The notes: generated from the letters alone by a model not told the origin. Positions 17,611-26,485 are shown, numbered from the stretch's first letter. The stretch is DNA of 64,000 nucleotides from Erysipelatoclostridium sp. An173 (GCF_002160495.1 NZ_NFKR01000006.1:1-64000); one strand, 5' to 3'. Made by a program: numbers and translations.

Positions 17611-18387
17611 ATGAAACGTAAATTTTTCTTTTTTGATATTGATGGAACTTTAGCTGTAGGACAACCAGGAAAACAATATATTCCTGATTCAACTAAAGAA
17701 GCAATTGAAAAATTAAAACAAGCTGGTCACTTTGTCGCTATTGCTACTGGACGTAGCTATGCAATGGCTGTTGATCATATGAAAGAATTAGGCTTTAAAA
17801 ATATGGTAAGTGATGGTGGCAATGGGATTACTATTGATGAAAAATTAATTGAAATCAAACCATTAGATTATCAAAAATGTTTGAATTTAATTGATGAGTG
17901 TATCGAACAAAATTATATATGGGCTTTTTCGCCTGATAACACTCAAAGAAGATTAGCGCCTGATAATCGTTTTTATGATTTTACTCATGATATTTATATG
18001 AAAACTGAAGTGCAAGAAGGTTTGAATCCAAGAGATTTTGATCAGATTTATAAAGTATATGTTGCTTGTTTTGCGCCTGAAGAAGAAAAATTAGAAAGTT
18101 TAAAACAATTACCATGGTGTCGGTTTCACAAAGAGTATATTTTTGTAGAACCTGGAGATAAATCAGTAGGAATTAAAGCTATGGTTGATTATTTTAATGG
18201 TGATTATAGTGATGTTGTTGTTTTTGGTGATGAAAAAAATGATTTGAGTATGTTTCAAGATGAATGGACTAGCATTGCTATGGGAAATGCTATTGATGAG
18301 TTGAAAGCTAAAGCTACTTATGTAACTGATGCTTGTGATCAAGATGGAATTTATAATGCTTGTAAACATTTTAAATGGATTGATTAA
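17611..18387 (+). CDS. Cof-type HAD-superfamily phosphatase
   Basis: The 258 residues show all four HAD motifs: FFFDIDGTLA (nucleophile Asp9), the ATGRS motif, K near GDKSVGIKAMVDYF, and VVFGDEKNDLSMF. The cap domain lies between motifs II and III (C2B type), as in Cof/YidA sugar-phosphate and flavin-phosphate phosphatases. Cytoplasmic. ATG follows TTTAGGAGGAAAAA. Spacing is 9 bp upstream and 2 bp downstream, so it belongs to the same operon as the kinase and the WYL regulator. Substrate unknown. Confidence 0.88.
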   Translation: MKRKFFFFDIDGTLAVGQPGKQYIPDSTKEAIEKLKQAGHFVAIATGRSYAMAVDHMKELGFKNMVSDGGNGITIDEKLIEIKPLDYQKCLNLIDECIEQNYIWAFSPDNTQRRLAPDNRFYDFTHDIYMKTEVQEGLNPRDFDQIYKVYVACFAPEEEKLESLKQLPWCRFHKEYIFVEPGDKSVGIKAMVDYFNGDYSDVVVFGDEKNDLSMFQDEWTSIAMGNAIDELKAKATYVTDACDQDGIYNACKHFKWID

Positions 18388-18389
18388 CA

Positions 18390-19295
18390 ATGAGTAATAG
18401 TCGTTTATTTGAAATTTTATATTATCTTTTAGAACATAAACAAACAACGGCTGATACATTAGCAAACTATTTTGAAGTTTCTAAGCGAACAATATATCGT
18501 GATATTCAACGATTAATGATGATGAATTTTCCTATCTATTGTAAAAATGGTTATGATGGTGGTATATATATTGATAATGATTTTGTTTTAGACCGGACAT
18601 TTTTTACTGATGATGAAAGAATAGAGATTTTAGCAGCATTACAGGAATTTGATTATCTAAAAGGAGAAAATAGCCAGTTAATTAATAAGATGGCAGCTAT
18701 CTTTAATTTAAATGTTATTGATTGGATTGAGGTAGATTTAAACTCATGGTATCAAAATAATAATTTGAATAAGAAATTTAATGATTTAAAAAGAGCGATT
18801 ATAACTAATCATGAAATTGTAATTAATTATATTAATTCTAGTGGTCAAAAGTCTAATCGGGTAGTATGGCCATATAAATTATTTTTTAAAAGTGGTACCT
18901 GGTATTTATTAGCTTACTGTTTAAATAAAAAAGAAAATCGTATTTTTAGATTGTCTCGAATTCTTAAACTGGAGATTACAGATAAAACTTTTGCTTATAA
19001 AAATATTGATTTAAGTAAATATAAAAATAATTTAATTACTGATACTAAAAAGGAAATAGAAGTGACTTTACAATTTGATCATCAAATTGCAAGTGTAGTT
19101 TATGATGAATTTAATCACAGTGATATAATAGAAAAGCAAAATGGTGATTTTGTTGTCACAATGAAAGTGTCTAATACATATTGGTTAATGAGTTTTATTT
19201 TATCTTTTGGCTCTAAAATAAAAATATTAAAACCAGATTTTTTAAAAGAGCAATTAATAACAGAGATGAAGAAAATGATGGAAATATATCAATGA
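18390..19295 (+). CDS. YafY-type HTH-WYL transcriptional regulator
   Basis: The 301-residue product has an N-terminal winged helix (NSRLFEILYYLLEHKQTTADTLANYFEVSKRTIYRDIQRL). A central WYL ligand-binding domain follows (about residues 135-205, with RVVWPYKLFFKSGTWYLLAYC and RIFRLSRI), then the C-terminal WCX region. Such proteins sense small ligands or nucleic acid. ATG 18390 lies 2 bp after the HAD stop codon, so it is probably translationally coupled. Targets cannot be inferred, though its operon or the next GyrI-like gene are candidates. Confidence 0.88.
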   Translation: MSNSRLFEILYYLLEHKQTTADTLANYFEVSKRTIYRDIQRLMMMNFPIYCKNGYDGGIYIDNDFVLDRTFFTDDERIEILAALQEFDYLKGENSQLINKMAAIFNLNVIDWIEVDLNSWYQNNNLNKKFNDLKRAIITNHEIVINYINSSGQKSNRVVWPYKLFFKSGTWYLLAYCLNKKENRIFRLSRILKLEITDKTFAYKNIDLSKYKNNLITDTKKEIEVTLQFDHQIASVVYDEFNHSDIIEKQNGDFVVTMKVSNTYWLMSFILSFGSKIKILKPDFLKEQLITEMKKMMEIYQ

Positions 19296-19322
19296 ACCTG
19301 ACAGAGGATGTCAGGTTTGTTT
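19295..19322 (+). terminator. Terminator of the kinase-HAD-WYL operon
   Basis: AACCTGACA (19295-19303) pairs perfectly with TGTCAGGTT (19309-19317), followed by TGTTTTG. Confidence 0.78.
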
Positions 19323-19368
19323 TGTTATAATATTAGTGAAAATAAAATTATTTAAAGGAGCAATTAAG

Positions 19369-20001
19369 ATGAAAAAATTAGATTATAAAAAAGAATATCG
19401 AGATTTATATTTACCAAAAAGAAAGCCGATGCTTATTGATGTTCCTAAGATAAGTTATGTTACTGTCGATGGAAAAGGCAATCCTAATAACAGTGTCGAA
19501 TATCAAGAAGCGCTTGAATTATTGTATGGCATTTCGTTTACAATAAAAATGTCAAAGATGACAGAAGATAAAATACCGGGATATTTTGAATATGTTGTTC
19601 CACCATTAGAAGGATTATGGTGGTGTGAAGATGGAACAATAAATATGCAAAATATTGATAAGGATCAATTTTGTTGGAAATCAATGATTCGTTTACCAGA
19701 GTTTGTCGATGAAAAAGTATTTAATCATGCTAAAAAATTGTTAAAAAATAAAAAGCCAGCGATAAATATTGATAAAGTAAAATATGAGGTAATAAAAGAA
19801 GGGAAATGTGTTCAAATTATGCATATAGGCAGTTATGATGAAGAACAAGTGTCAATTGATAAAATAGATGCTTTTTTAAAAGCAAATAATTTAAAAGCAG
19901 ATTTTAATGAACAACGAAAACATCATGAAATATATTTGAGTGATCCGCGTCGTTGTAAAAAAGAAAACTTAAAGACAGTAATTCGAATACCAGTGAAATA
20001 A
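19369..20001 (+). CDS. GyrI-like small-molecule-binding domain protein
   Basis: This 210-residue stand-alone GyrI-like/SOUL-fold protein belongs to the large family starting KLDYKKEYRDLYLPKRKPMLIDVPK. The VTVDGKGNPN segment and GYFEYVVPPLEGLWW are recognisable. It has no DNA-binding domain, so it probably binds or processes a small hydrophobic molecule. I use ATG 19369, behind AAAGGAGCAATTAAG; the longer frame from 19336 has no ribosome binding site. A TATAAT at 19326-19331 may be its -10. Confidence 0.8.
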   Translation: MKKLDYKKEYRDLYLPKRKPMLIDVPKISYVTVDGKGNPNNSVEYQEALELLYGISFTIKMSKMTEDKIPGYFEYVVPPLEGLWWCEDGTINMQNIDKDQFCWKSMIRLPEFVDEKVFNHAKKLLKNKKPAINIDKVKYEVIKEGKCVQIMHIGSYDEEQVSIDKIDAFLKANNLKADFNEQRKHHEIYLSDPRRCKKENLKTVIRIPVK

Positions 20002-20062
20002 TCTAATTATTTACTAATTAAAAAACCAGTGTTAAACTAATAATGTTTAATGGAGGGATAAA

Positions 20063-21046
20063 ATGAAGATTGCAGTATATAATTATCGTGAATTTGATGA
20101 GGGAGCATATTTTGAAAAATTTTCTAAAATTTATAATGTAGAGATTGTCAGAATCGATGATGCGCCTGATTTACAAAATGCTAATTTAGCTAAAGGTTGC
20201 TTTGGTGTTAGTGTAATTACAACAGCAATAACAAAAGATATTATTCAAACATGGTCTCATCTTGGGATAAAACATATTTCAACTAGAACAATTGGTTACG
20301 ATCATATTGATCTTGAATCTGCAAAAGATTTAGGAATGACTGTTAGTAATGTTACATATTCAACAGCTAGTGTTGCTAATTATACTGTTATGTTGATTTT
20401 AATGGCTCTTAGAAAAATGAAAATGGTTATGCGACGTGCTGTTGGATTTGACTATTCTTTGGAAAATAGTATAGGAATGGAATTAGAAAATAAAACTGTT
20501 GGTGTTGTTGGAACTGGAGCTATTGGACAAAAAGTAATTCAGAATTTAAGTGGTTTTGGTTGTAAAATAATTGCTACTGATCCATTTATAAAAAAAGAAG
20601 TTACTAAATATGCTCAATATGTATCATTAGAAAAACTAATCAAAGAAAGTGATATCATTACATTTCATGTACCTGCTTTAGAAGATACATATCATATTGT
20701 TCGTCAAGAAACAATTGATCAGATGAAAGATGGTGTAATCTTAGTTAATACTGCGCGTGGCAGCGTGATAAATACAACTGATTTAATAAAAAATTTAGAG
20801 AATGGAAAAATAGGTGCTTGCGCTTTAGATGTAATTGAAAATGAATTAGGTTTATATTATCAAGATTATAAATATCAAGTAATTGGAAATCATGAATTAT
20901 CAATTTTAAGAGATATGCCTAATGTTTTATTAACGCCACATTTAGCTTTTTATACAGAACAAGCAGTTAGTGATATGGTGGAGAATTCAATTGCTAGTAT
21001 TGTTGCTAGTTTCAATGGTGAAGAAAATAAATTTAAAATTTGCTAA
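20063..21046 (+). CDS. ldhA: D-isomer-specific 2-hydroxyacid dehydrogenase (D-lactate dehydrogenase-like)
   Basis: The 327-residue NAD-dependent enzyme would reduce pyruvate to D-lactate in fermentation. The NAD fold is GVVGTGAIGQKV (about residues 149-160). Catalytic residues fall in NTARGSVINT (Arg), DVIENELG (Glu) and LLTPHLAFYTEQA (His). STRTIGYDHIDLESAKDLG is the family substrate-domain signature. The nearest relatives are Ldh/VanH, but no vanA/X genes are near, so a resistance role is not supported. ATG 20063 follows TGGAGGGATAAA. Confidence 0.85.
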   Translation: MKIAVYNYREFDEGAYFEKFSKIYNVEIVRIDDAPDLQNANLAKGCFGVSVITTAITKDIIQTWSHLGIKHISTRTIGYDHIDLESAKDLGMTVSNVTYSTASVANYTVMLILMALRKMKMVMRRAVGFDYSLENSIGMELENKTVGVVGTGAIGQKVIQNLSGFGCKIIATDPFIKKEVTKYAQYVSLEKLIKESDIITFHVPALEDTYHIVRQETIDQMKDGVILVNTARGSVINTTDLIKNLENGKIGACALDVIENELGLYYQDYKYQVIGNHELSILRDMPNVLLTPHLAFYTEQAVSDMVENSIASIVASFNGEENKFKIC

Positions 21047-21094
21047 AAGAGAATTAAATATTATATTTTGCTCAAACTAAATTGGGTGATATAA

Positions 21095-21214
21095 ATGAGA
21101 CAACAAAATAATTTAAATAAAGAAAAAAAATCTGCTTACGATAACCAATGGGTTAGTAATCAAAAAAGTTATTCTGATAAACACTCTCATCATGAAAAAA
21201 CAAACGGAAAGTAA
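21095..21214 (+). CDS. Hypothetical 39-residue hydrophilic peptide
   Basis: A short ORF with GGGTGAT before ATG 21095 encodes 39 polar residues, starting MRQQNNLNKEKKSAYDNQW and ending HSHHEKTNGK. It is Gln/Asn/Lys/His-rich, with no hydrophobic segment. A strong terminator starts 6 bp after the stop, which makes it look like a real short gene rather than chance. The terminator is one copy of the 30-bp repeat that flanks the neighbouring integrase. Confidence 0.55.
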   Translation: MRQQNNLNKEKKSAYDNQWVSNQKSYSDKHSHHEKTNGK

Positions 21215-21220
21215 TTGCCA

Positions 21221-21250
21221 AAAGAAACTGATTTTTCAGTTTCTTTTTTA
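21221..21250 (+). repeat. Left copy of 30-bp direct repeat (terminator; putative att site)
   Basis: The stem AAAGAAACTGA/TCAGTTTCTTT is followed by T residues. All 30 bases are identical to 22743-22772. It serves as terminator of the 39-residue ORF and marks the left edge of the integrase element. Confidence 0.85.
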
Positions 21251-21534
21251 ATAAACATGATAAAAAGCAGAAAAATTTTGTTCAATAACTAATTAGTACG
21301 CTATACTCGAATAATATATAGGATCTAATGGTTTTGGTTATTGTTTTTAAATAATTTTGGAAAATTCTTTTATTTATAAATATAAATTTTTAATCATTAG
21401 ATATTATACTTACTAATTTAATTATATGAAATCAAAAGCATAATTGAAAAATTCTCTTTTTTATAATGTGCAATAAAATTCATATTGATGTAACAAATAT
21501 GTAATAAAACATTTTATAAAAAAGGAGAGTGTAT

Positions 21535-22680
21535 ATGCCAAGAAAAGGTGAAAGTATATTTCGTCGTAAAGATGGAAGATGGGAAGCAAGATATATTAAA
21601 GGATATAAGAAAGATGGCACAAAAATATATGGTTCTGTTTATGCTAAAACTTATACAGAAGTAAAAAATAAAAGACTGGATATTTTAAAAAAGGTTGACT
21701 ATAACCATTTAATAACGCCAACAGAACATTTAGAATTTTATATCCATCATTGGTTTGAAAATAATAAACGTAATTTAAAAGAGAGTACACTAACAAAATA
21801 TGATAATTCATTGAAAAATTACATAATGCCTTATTTTAGAAAAATAAAAATTGAAGATATTACTACACAAAAAATTAATGATTTTATTTTCAATTTAATG
21901 ACAATAAAAAGAACAAGAGGAAAACCTCTTGCAACAAAAACAATTAAAGATACATTATTAATTTTAAAAAACATTTTTAAATATATAGAAATAAATTATG
22001 ATATAAAAATAAATGCAGTAATAATTCCTCCAAAACAGTCATTCAACAATAAGGTATCTGTATTTTCTAAAAGTGATATATATAATTTGTTAATGATAAT
22101 ATATACAGATATGGAAAGTGATTTATGTAAATTAGGTACATTTATTGCTTTAATGACTGGTATGAGGGTTGGTGAAATTTGTGCATTAAAATGGGAAAAT
22201 ATTAATTTAAATGAAAATTATATTTATATAGAAAAAACAATGCAGCGTGTAAAAAACTTTGATGATAATAAACCTAAAACAAAAATTATTGAAACATCCC
22301 CAAAATCACATAGTTCTTTACGAAAAATTCCTATTTCAGATTATCTATATAGAATACTTATAAAATATAAAAAGAATAATGATCATTACTTGTTAACCGG
22401 CAGATCAGACAAGTTTATCGAGCCGCGATTATTAGAAAAAAAATTTAAAAAATATATTAAGTCAGCAGAAATAGAAGATGGTAATTTTCATATGTTAAGA
22501 CATACATTTGCTACTTTATGTGTTGAAAATAATCTAAATATAAAAGTATTAAGTCAAATATTAGGACATTCAAATATTCAAATTACATTAGACAGGTATA
22601 CTCATCCAGATTATGAAACAAAAAATATATTTATGAATCAAGCTTCAGAAATTTTTTTAAAATCAATTGATATAAGATGA
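21535..22680 (+). CDS. int: Tyrosine recombinase / integrase
   Basis: The 381-residue product has the full three-domain phage/ICE integrase plan. An N-terminal arm-binding segment reads GESIFRRKDGRWEARYIKGYKKDGTKIYGSVYAKTY. A SAM-like core-binding domain lies around residues 60-160. The catalytic domain has Arg211 (TGMRVGEICAL), HMLRHTFATL (Arg322), LGHSNIQITLDRYTH (His near 345) and Tyr355 as nucleophile. All catalytic residues are present, so it could be active. ATG 21535 follows AAAAAGGAGAGTGTAT; the frame also allows GTG 21529. It is flanked by 30-bp repeats. The nearby tRNA-Gln is not split or duplicated. Confidence 0.92.
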   Translation: MPRKGESIFRRKDGRWEARYIKGYKKDGTKIYGSVYAKTYTEVKNKRLDILKKVDYNHLITPTEHLEFYIHHWFENNKRNLKESTLTKYDNSLKNYIMPYFRKIKIEDITTQKINDFIFNLMTIKRTRGKPLATKTIKDTLLILKNIFKYIEINYDIKINAVIIPPKQSFNNKVSVFSKSDIYNLLMIIYTDMESDLCKLGTFIALMTGMRVGEICALKWENINLNENYIYIEKTMQRVKNFDDNKPKTKIIETSPKSHSSLRKIPISDYLYRILIKYKKNNDHYLLTGRSDKFIEPRLLEKKFKKYIKSAEIEDGNFHMLRHTFATLCVENNLNIKVLSQILGHSNIQITLDRYTHPDYETKNIFMNQASEIFLKSIDIR

Positions 22681-22742
22681 ATATTTAATTGATAGTTTTG
22701 AAAGGAAATAAAAACATTGATATATGTTTTATCAACAGCTTG

Positions 22743-22772
22743 AAAGAAACTGATTTTTCAGTTTCTTTTTTA
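22743..22772 (+). repeat. Right copy of 30-bp direct repeat (terminator; putative att site)
   Basis: Identical over 30 bases to 21221-21250. Located 62 bp after the integrase stop, where it also acts as the integrase terminator. Confidence 0.85.
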
Positions 22773-22790
22773 TATAAATAGGAATATAAT

Positions 22791-22814
22791 AAAAAAAGCA
22801 GGAAAAACCTGCTT
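22791..22814 (-). terminator. Terminator of tRNA-Gln
   Basis: AAGCAGG (22796-22802) pairs with CCTGCTT (22808-22814); the minus strand continues into T residues. Confidence 0.85.
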
Positions 22815-22824
22815 AATAATCAAT

Positions 22825-22900
22825 TGGCTGGGGTACTTGGATTCGAACCAAGGAAATGTCAGATTCAGAGTCTGATGCCTTACCGCTTGGCTATACCCCA
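22825..22900 (-). tRNA. tRNA-Gln (CUG)
   Basis: The reverse complement starts TGGGGTATAGCCAAGCGGTA, typical of tRNA-Gln, and ends TACCCCAGCCA with encoded CCA. The anticodon stem TCAGA/TCTGA encloses CTCTGAA, giving anticodon CUG for the CAG codon. In an AT-rich genome this C34 species should supplement a UUG tRNA located elsewhere. Confidence 0.95.
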
Positions 22901-22958
22901 ATAACAGATATTATTTTATAACTTTTTTAATTAAAATACAAGAGATAAGAGGGAATTT

Positions 22959-24362
22959 ATGGAAATAAGAACTAGATTTGCACCAAGTCCAACTGGATAT
23001 ATGCATATAGGAAATTTAAGAACAGCATTATATGAATATTTAATTGCTAAAAAAGAAAATGGTAAATTTATTTTAAGAATAGAAGATACTGACAAAGCAA
23101 GACAAGTTGATGGAGCGATAGAGATGATCTATCAGACTTTGGCAGACACTGGATTGAAGCATGATGAAGGGCCGGACATTTCTGGACCATATGGACCATA
23201 TATTCAATCGAAACGTTTAGAAATATATCAAAAATATGCTCATCAGTTAGTTGAATTAGGTGGTGCTCATTATTGTTTTTGTAATCAAGATGATGAAAAT
23301 GATCATGATCCTTGTCGAGAATTATCAATTGAAACTGCTAGGAAAATGATTGCTGAAGGTAAATCATATGTTATTAGACAAACTATTCCTTCAGGAAATA
23401 CAACGTTTTATGATGAAGTTTATGGTGAAATTACTGTTGATAATAATACATTAGATGAAGGTGTTTTATTGAAAAGTGATGGTTATCCAACATATAATTT
23501 TGCTAATATCGTTGATGATCATTTGATGCATATTACACATGTAATTCGTGGAAATGAGTATTTATCTAGTACTCCTAAATATAATTTAATTTATCAAGCT
23601 TTTAATTGGGAAATTCCAACCTATATTCATGTGCCACCGGTTATGAAAGATGAACAGCATAAATTATCAAAACGTAATGGTGATGCTTCATATCAAGATC
23701 TTGTTAAACAAGGATATTTAAGTGAAGCAATCATCAATTATTTAGCCTTACTTGGCTGGGCACCAGAAGGTGAGGAAGAAATTTTTTCTTTAGATGAATT
23801 AATTAAACAATTTGATGTTAAAAGAATTTCTAAAGCACCAGCTATTTTTGATTTAGAAAAATTGAAATGGTTGAATGGGATTTATTTAAGAAAGCTTTCA
23901 TTAGAAGAATTTCATCAATTAGCTATGCCATATTATCAACGATTAATTCATCGTAATGTTGATTTGATGGAACTTAGTAAAGTATTACAATTAAGAATTT
24001 CTTATCTTGCAGAAATTGAATCAATGATTGATTTTATCGATGAACCATGTAATTATGATGCCGGTTTATTTAAAAATAAAAAAATGAAAACAAATTTAGA
24101 GAATTCTTTAGAAGCTCTATTGTGGATTCAAGAAAAGCTAATTGATTTTAATAGTTTTGATGATGATGAAAAACTACATCAATTGTTTGTCAATCTAGCC
24201 AAAGAAAAAGAAGTAAAAAATGGTCGAATCATGTTTCCATTAAGAGTTGCTTTAACTTTTAAAGCTTTTACTCCTGGTGGAGCAGTTGAAATTGCTCATA
24301 TTTTAGGTAAAGAAGAGACATTAAGACGGATTGATTTAGCAATTAAACAAATGAGTGTATAG
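22959..24362 (+). CDS. gltX: Glutamyl-tRNA synthetase
   Basis: The 467-residue class I synthetase has TRFAPSPTGYMHIGNLRTALYEYLIA (HIGH equivalent HIGN), a zinc-finger-like CFCNQDDENDHDPC stretch near residue 105 and HKLSKRNGD (KMSKS equivalent). Length and C-terminal anticodon-binding helices are normal. In Bacillota one GluRS usually charges both tRNA-Glu and tRNA-Gln, the latter corrected by GatCAB, so the location between a tRNA-Gln and a tRNA-Glu gene is noteworthy. ATG 22959 is the first in frame; no strong AGGAGG (only AAGAGGGAATTT) precedes it. Divergent from tRNA-Gln. Confidence 0.93.
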   Translation: MEIRTRFAPSPTGYMHIGNLRTALYEYLIAKKENGKFILRIEDTDKARQVDGAIEMIYQTLADTGLKHDEGPDISGPYGPYIQSKRLEIYQKYAHQLVELGGAHYCFCNQDDENDHDPCRELSIETARKMIAEGKSYVIRQTIPSGNTTFYDEVYGEITVDNNTLDEGVLLKSDGYPTYNFANIVDDHLMHITHVIRGNEYLSSTPKYNLIYQAFNWEIPTYIHVPPVMKDEQHKLSKRNGDASYQDLVKQGYLSEAIINYLALLGWAPEGEEEIFSLDELIKQFDVKRISKAPAIFDLEKLKWLNGIYLRKLSLEEFHQLAMPYYQRLIHRNVDLMELSKVLQLRISYLAEIESMIDFIDEPCNYDAGLFKNKKMKTNLENSLEALLWIQEKLIDFNSFDDDEKLHQLFVNLAKEKEVKNGRIMFPLRVALTFKAFTPGGAVEIAHILGKEETLRRIDLAIKQMSV

Positions 24363-24380
24363 ATTTTTGTTATTGATATT

Positions 24381-24418
24381 AAAAAGGTAGTGGAAATAAA
24401 ATTTTCTACTACCTTTTT
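24381..24418. terminator. Bidirectional terminator between gltX and the 24427 hydrolase
   Basis: AAAAAGGTAGT (24381-24391) pairs with ACTACCTTTTT (24408-24418). Confidence 0.85.
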
Positions 24419-24426
24419 AAATATTC

Positions 24427-25401
24427 TTATTTTAAATTTGCTTTAAAAAATTCTGCCATTTTATCAAAAGGGATAACATCTAAATTATCATATAAATCAG
24501 TATGAACAGCATTTGGAATTATCATTAATTCTTTATTATCACCTTTTAATCTTTTATAAGTATCTTCGCTAAAATAACAAGAATGAGCTTTTTGACAATG
24601 AATTAATAAAACAGCACTTCTTATTTCATGACAATAAGCAAGTATTGGTTGATTAATAAATGACATACAGCCAATTGTGTTCCATCCCTCGTTAGAATTT
24701 AATGATCTTTGATGATAACCACGATTAGTTTTATAGTAATCATAGTAATCTTTAACATAATATGGTGCATCTTCTGGTAAAGGATCAACAACCCCACCAG
24801 CTCTTTTATAATTTTGATTTTGATAATCAATGATTCTTTGGTTATTCAATGCTATTTTGTTTTGATATCTAGCCTCTTCGTTATCATCGTTATCAAAATA
24901 GCCATTAGCATTAATTCTTGACATATCATACATAGTAGCAGCTACAGTTGCTTTAATTCTAGTATCTAATGCTGCTGCATTTATAGCCATACCACCCCAG
25001 CCACAAATACCGATAATTCCAATTTTTTCATGATCAACATCTTTGTGTGTTGATAAAAAATCAACAGCAGCCTGAAAATCTTCGGTATTAATATCAGGTG
25101 AAGCCATATATCTTGGAGTGCCAGTTGATTCTCCGGTAAATGATGGATCAAAAGCAATTGTTAAAAATCCATGTTCTGCCATGCTTTGAGCATATAAACC
25201 ACTAGCTTGTTCTTTTACTGCACCAAATGGTCCACAAACTGCAAGTGCTGGTAATTTACCTTCGATATCTTTAGGTGTATACATATCGGCTACTAATGTA
25301 ATGCCATAGCGGTTATGAAAAGTTACTTTTTGATGATTTATATTATTATTTTTAGGAAAGGTCTTATCCCATGTTGTAACTAAATTTAACGTATTTTCCA
25401 T
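24427..25401 (-). CDS. Alpha/beta hydrolase, dienelactone-hydrolase / YcjY-like
   Basis: The 324 residues have the extracellular-type esterase fold start KVTFHNRYGITLVADMYTP, the oxyanion region AVCGPFGAVKEQASGLYAQ and the DPSFTGESTG loop. The nucleophile-elbow position reads GICGWGGMAINAA (G-x-C-x-G), so Cys replaces the usual Ser, as in dienelactone-hydrolase relatives. Catalytic His is probably in PNAVHTDLYD. ATG 25401 follows ATGGAGGAATTTATA. Spacing suggests one operon with the aldo/keto reductase upstream (26 bp). Substrate unknown. Confidence 0.8.
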   Translation of the reverse strand: MENTLNLVTTWDKTFPKNNNINHQKVTFHNRYGITLVADMYTPKDIEGKLPALAVCGPFGAVKEQASGLYAQSMAEHGFLTIAFDPSFTGESTGTPRYMASPDINTEDFQAAVDFLSTHKDVDHEKIGIIGICGWGGMAINAAALDTRIKATVAATMYDMSRINANGYFDNDDNEEARYQNKIALNNQRIIDYQNQNYKRAGGVVDPLPEDAPYYVKDYYDYYKTNRGYHQRSLNSNEGWNTIGCMSFINQPILAYCHEIRSAVLLIHCQKAHSCYFSEDTYKRLKGDNKELMIIPNAVHTDLYDNLDVIPFDKMAEFFKANLK

Positions 25402-25427
25402 TATAAATTCCTCCATTTTATAATTTA

Positions 25428-26231
25428 TTAATCATACCAATTAAATAACGAATGATTTAAATTCAATAATTTTATTTGTGCCATGTCCTCATCAGATAAA
25501 TTAAAATCAAAAATATTTATATTTTCAATCATTCTTTCAAGATGTGAAGTTTTAGGAATAACAATAATTCCATTTTGAATTAAATATGCTAAGGCAACTT
25601 GGGCTGCAGACTTATGGTATTTGCGACCAATTTTTATTAAAATTGGTTCTTTAAAAATATTTTTTCTTCCTTCTGTAAAACATGCCCATGATTCCATTTG
25701 AATATCATCATTATCCATTTTTTGTTTAAAAGAAAGTTGTGGATAATAAACATGGGATTCTATTTGATTAACGGCAGGCTTAATATTACAGGTGGAAATA
25801 AAATTTTCATAGTTATCATTATGAAAATTTGAAATACCGATAGCTCGTACTTTTTTTAATAAATAAGCTTCTTCCATTGCTTTATACATTTCTAATGCTT
25901 CTGGATATGGCTCATGAATTAATAATAGATCAATATAATTAGTTTGTAGATTTTTTAAAGATCTCAAAATTCCTTTTTTTGCTTCATGATAACCAGCACA
26001 AGATCGATTTAGTTTAGTTGTAATAAAAATCTCTTCTCTAGGAATTTTGCTTTCAATAATTGCTTGACCTACAATATCTTCATTTCCATACATTTGTGCA
26101 GTATCAATCAAACGGTATCCGGTTTTTAAAGCATTAATAATACTTTGCTTGCCTTTTTCTCCACAAAGATCCCAGGTTCCTAAACCAACCATTGGCATTT
26201 TTAAACCATTGTTTAAAGTTATATATTTCAT
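25428..26231 (-). CDS. Aldo/keto reductase
   Basis: The 267-residue NADPH-dependent (beta/alpha)8 oxidoreductase begins KYITLNNGLKMPMVGLGTWDL. The catalytic tetrad can be placed in GYRLIDTAQMYGNE (Asp, Tyr), ITTKLN (Lys) and LLLIHEPYP (His). RAIGISNFHNDNYENF and VIPKTSHLERMIENI (cofactor phosphate site) are family signatures. Length is normal for the prokaryotic AKR5/2,5-diketogluconate-reductase-like group. ATG 26231 follows CGTGGAGGAAATTT. Operon with the hydrolase that follows. Confidence 0.9.
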   Translation of the reverse strand: MKYITLNNGLKMPMVGLGTWDLCGEKGKQSIINALKTGYRLIDTAQMYGNEDIVGQAIIESKIPREEIFITTKLNRSCAGYHEAKKGILRSLKNLQTNYIDLLLIHEPYPEALEMYKAMEEAYLLKKVRAIGISNFHNDNYENFISTCNIKPAVNQIESHVYYPQLSFKQKMDNDDIQMESWACFTEGRKNIFKEPILIKIGRKYHKSAAQVALAYLIQNGIIVIPKTSHLERMIENINIFDFNLSDEDMAQIKLLNLNHSLFNWYD

Positions 26232-26446
26232 AAATTTCCTCCACGTAATTATTATATATAAATAAAAATAGATATGTAAAATATTTATTATCTATAATTA
26301 ATTATTTAAAATTAGAATAACTGATATTATTTAAAAAATTTATTTTACTTTTAGTCAAGGAATTTTTATAGTAGTGAGATGAAGAATTGGTGAAGATAAA
26401 AAAGATTGTTTAATAGTATTTTTATAAGTGTTGTTAAAAAGTCTAA

Positions 26447-26472
26447 TTAAAAAAGTCCTATAAAATAGGACT
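26447..26472 (-). terminator. Terminator of tRNA-Glu
   Basis: AGTCCTA (26454-26460) pairs with TAGGACT (26466-26472); the minus strand runs into T residues. Confidence 0.82.
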
Positions 26473-26485
26473 CATTGATTTCTAT

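Larger units (their letters stand above)
21221..22772 (+). mobile_element. Minimal integrative element: integrase between 30-bp direct repeats
   Basis: About 1.52 kb is bounded by two identical 30-bp direct repeats and contains only a tyrosine recombinase plus about 280 bp of very AT-rich noncoding DNA at its left side. The integrase uses ATA/AGA/AAA codons more heavily than neighbouring genes, which suits foreign origin. The repeats look like attL/attR, made by integration into a Rho-independent terminator. No excisionase, relaxase, replication or cargo gene is visible, so it is either a degenerate remnant or a self-sufficient minimal element. Confidence 0.6.

Noticed and set aside
20063-21046. 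vanH-type resistance gene
   Set aside because: No vanA or vanX homologues are adjacent; a fermentative D-lactate dehydrogenase is simpler.
22825-22900. tRNA-Gln as the attachment site of the integrase
   Set aside because: The tRNA 3' end is not duplicated on the far side; the duplicated sequence is the 30-bp terminator instead.
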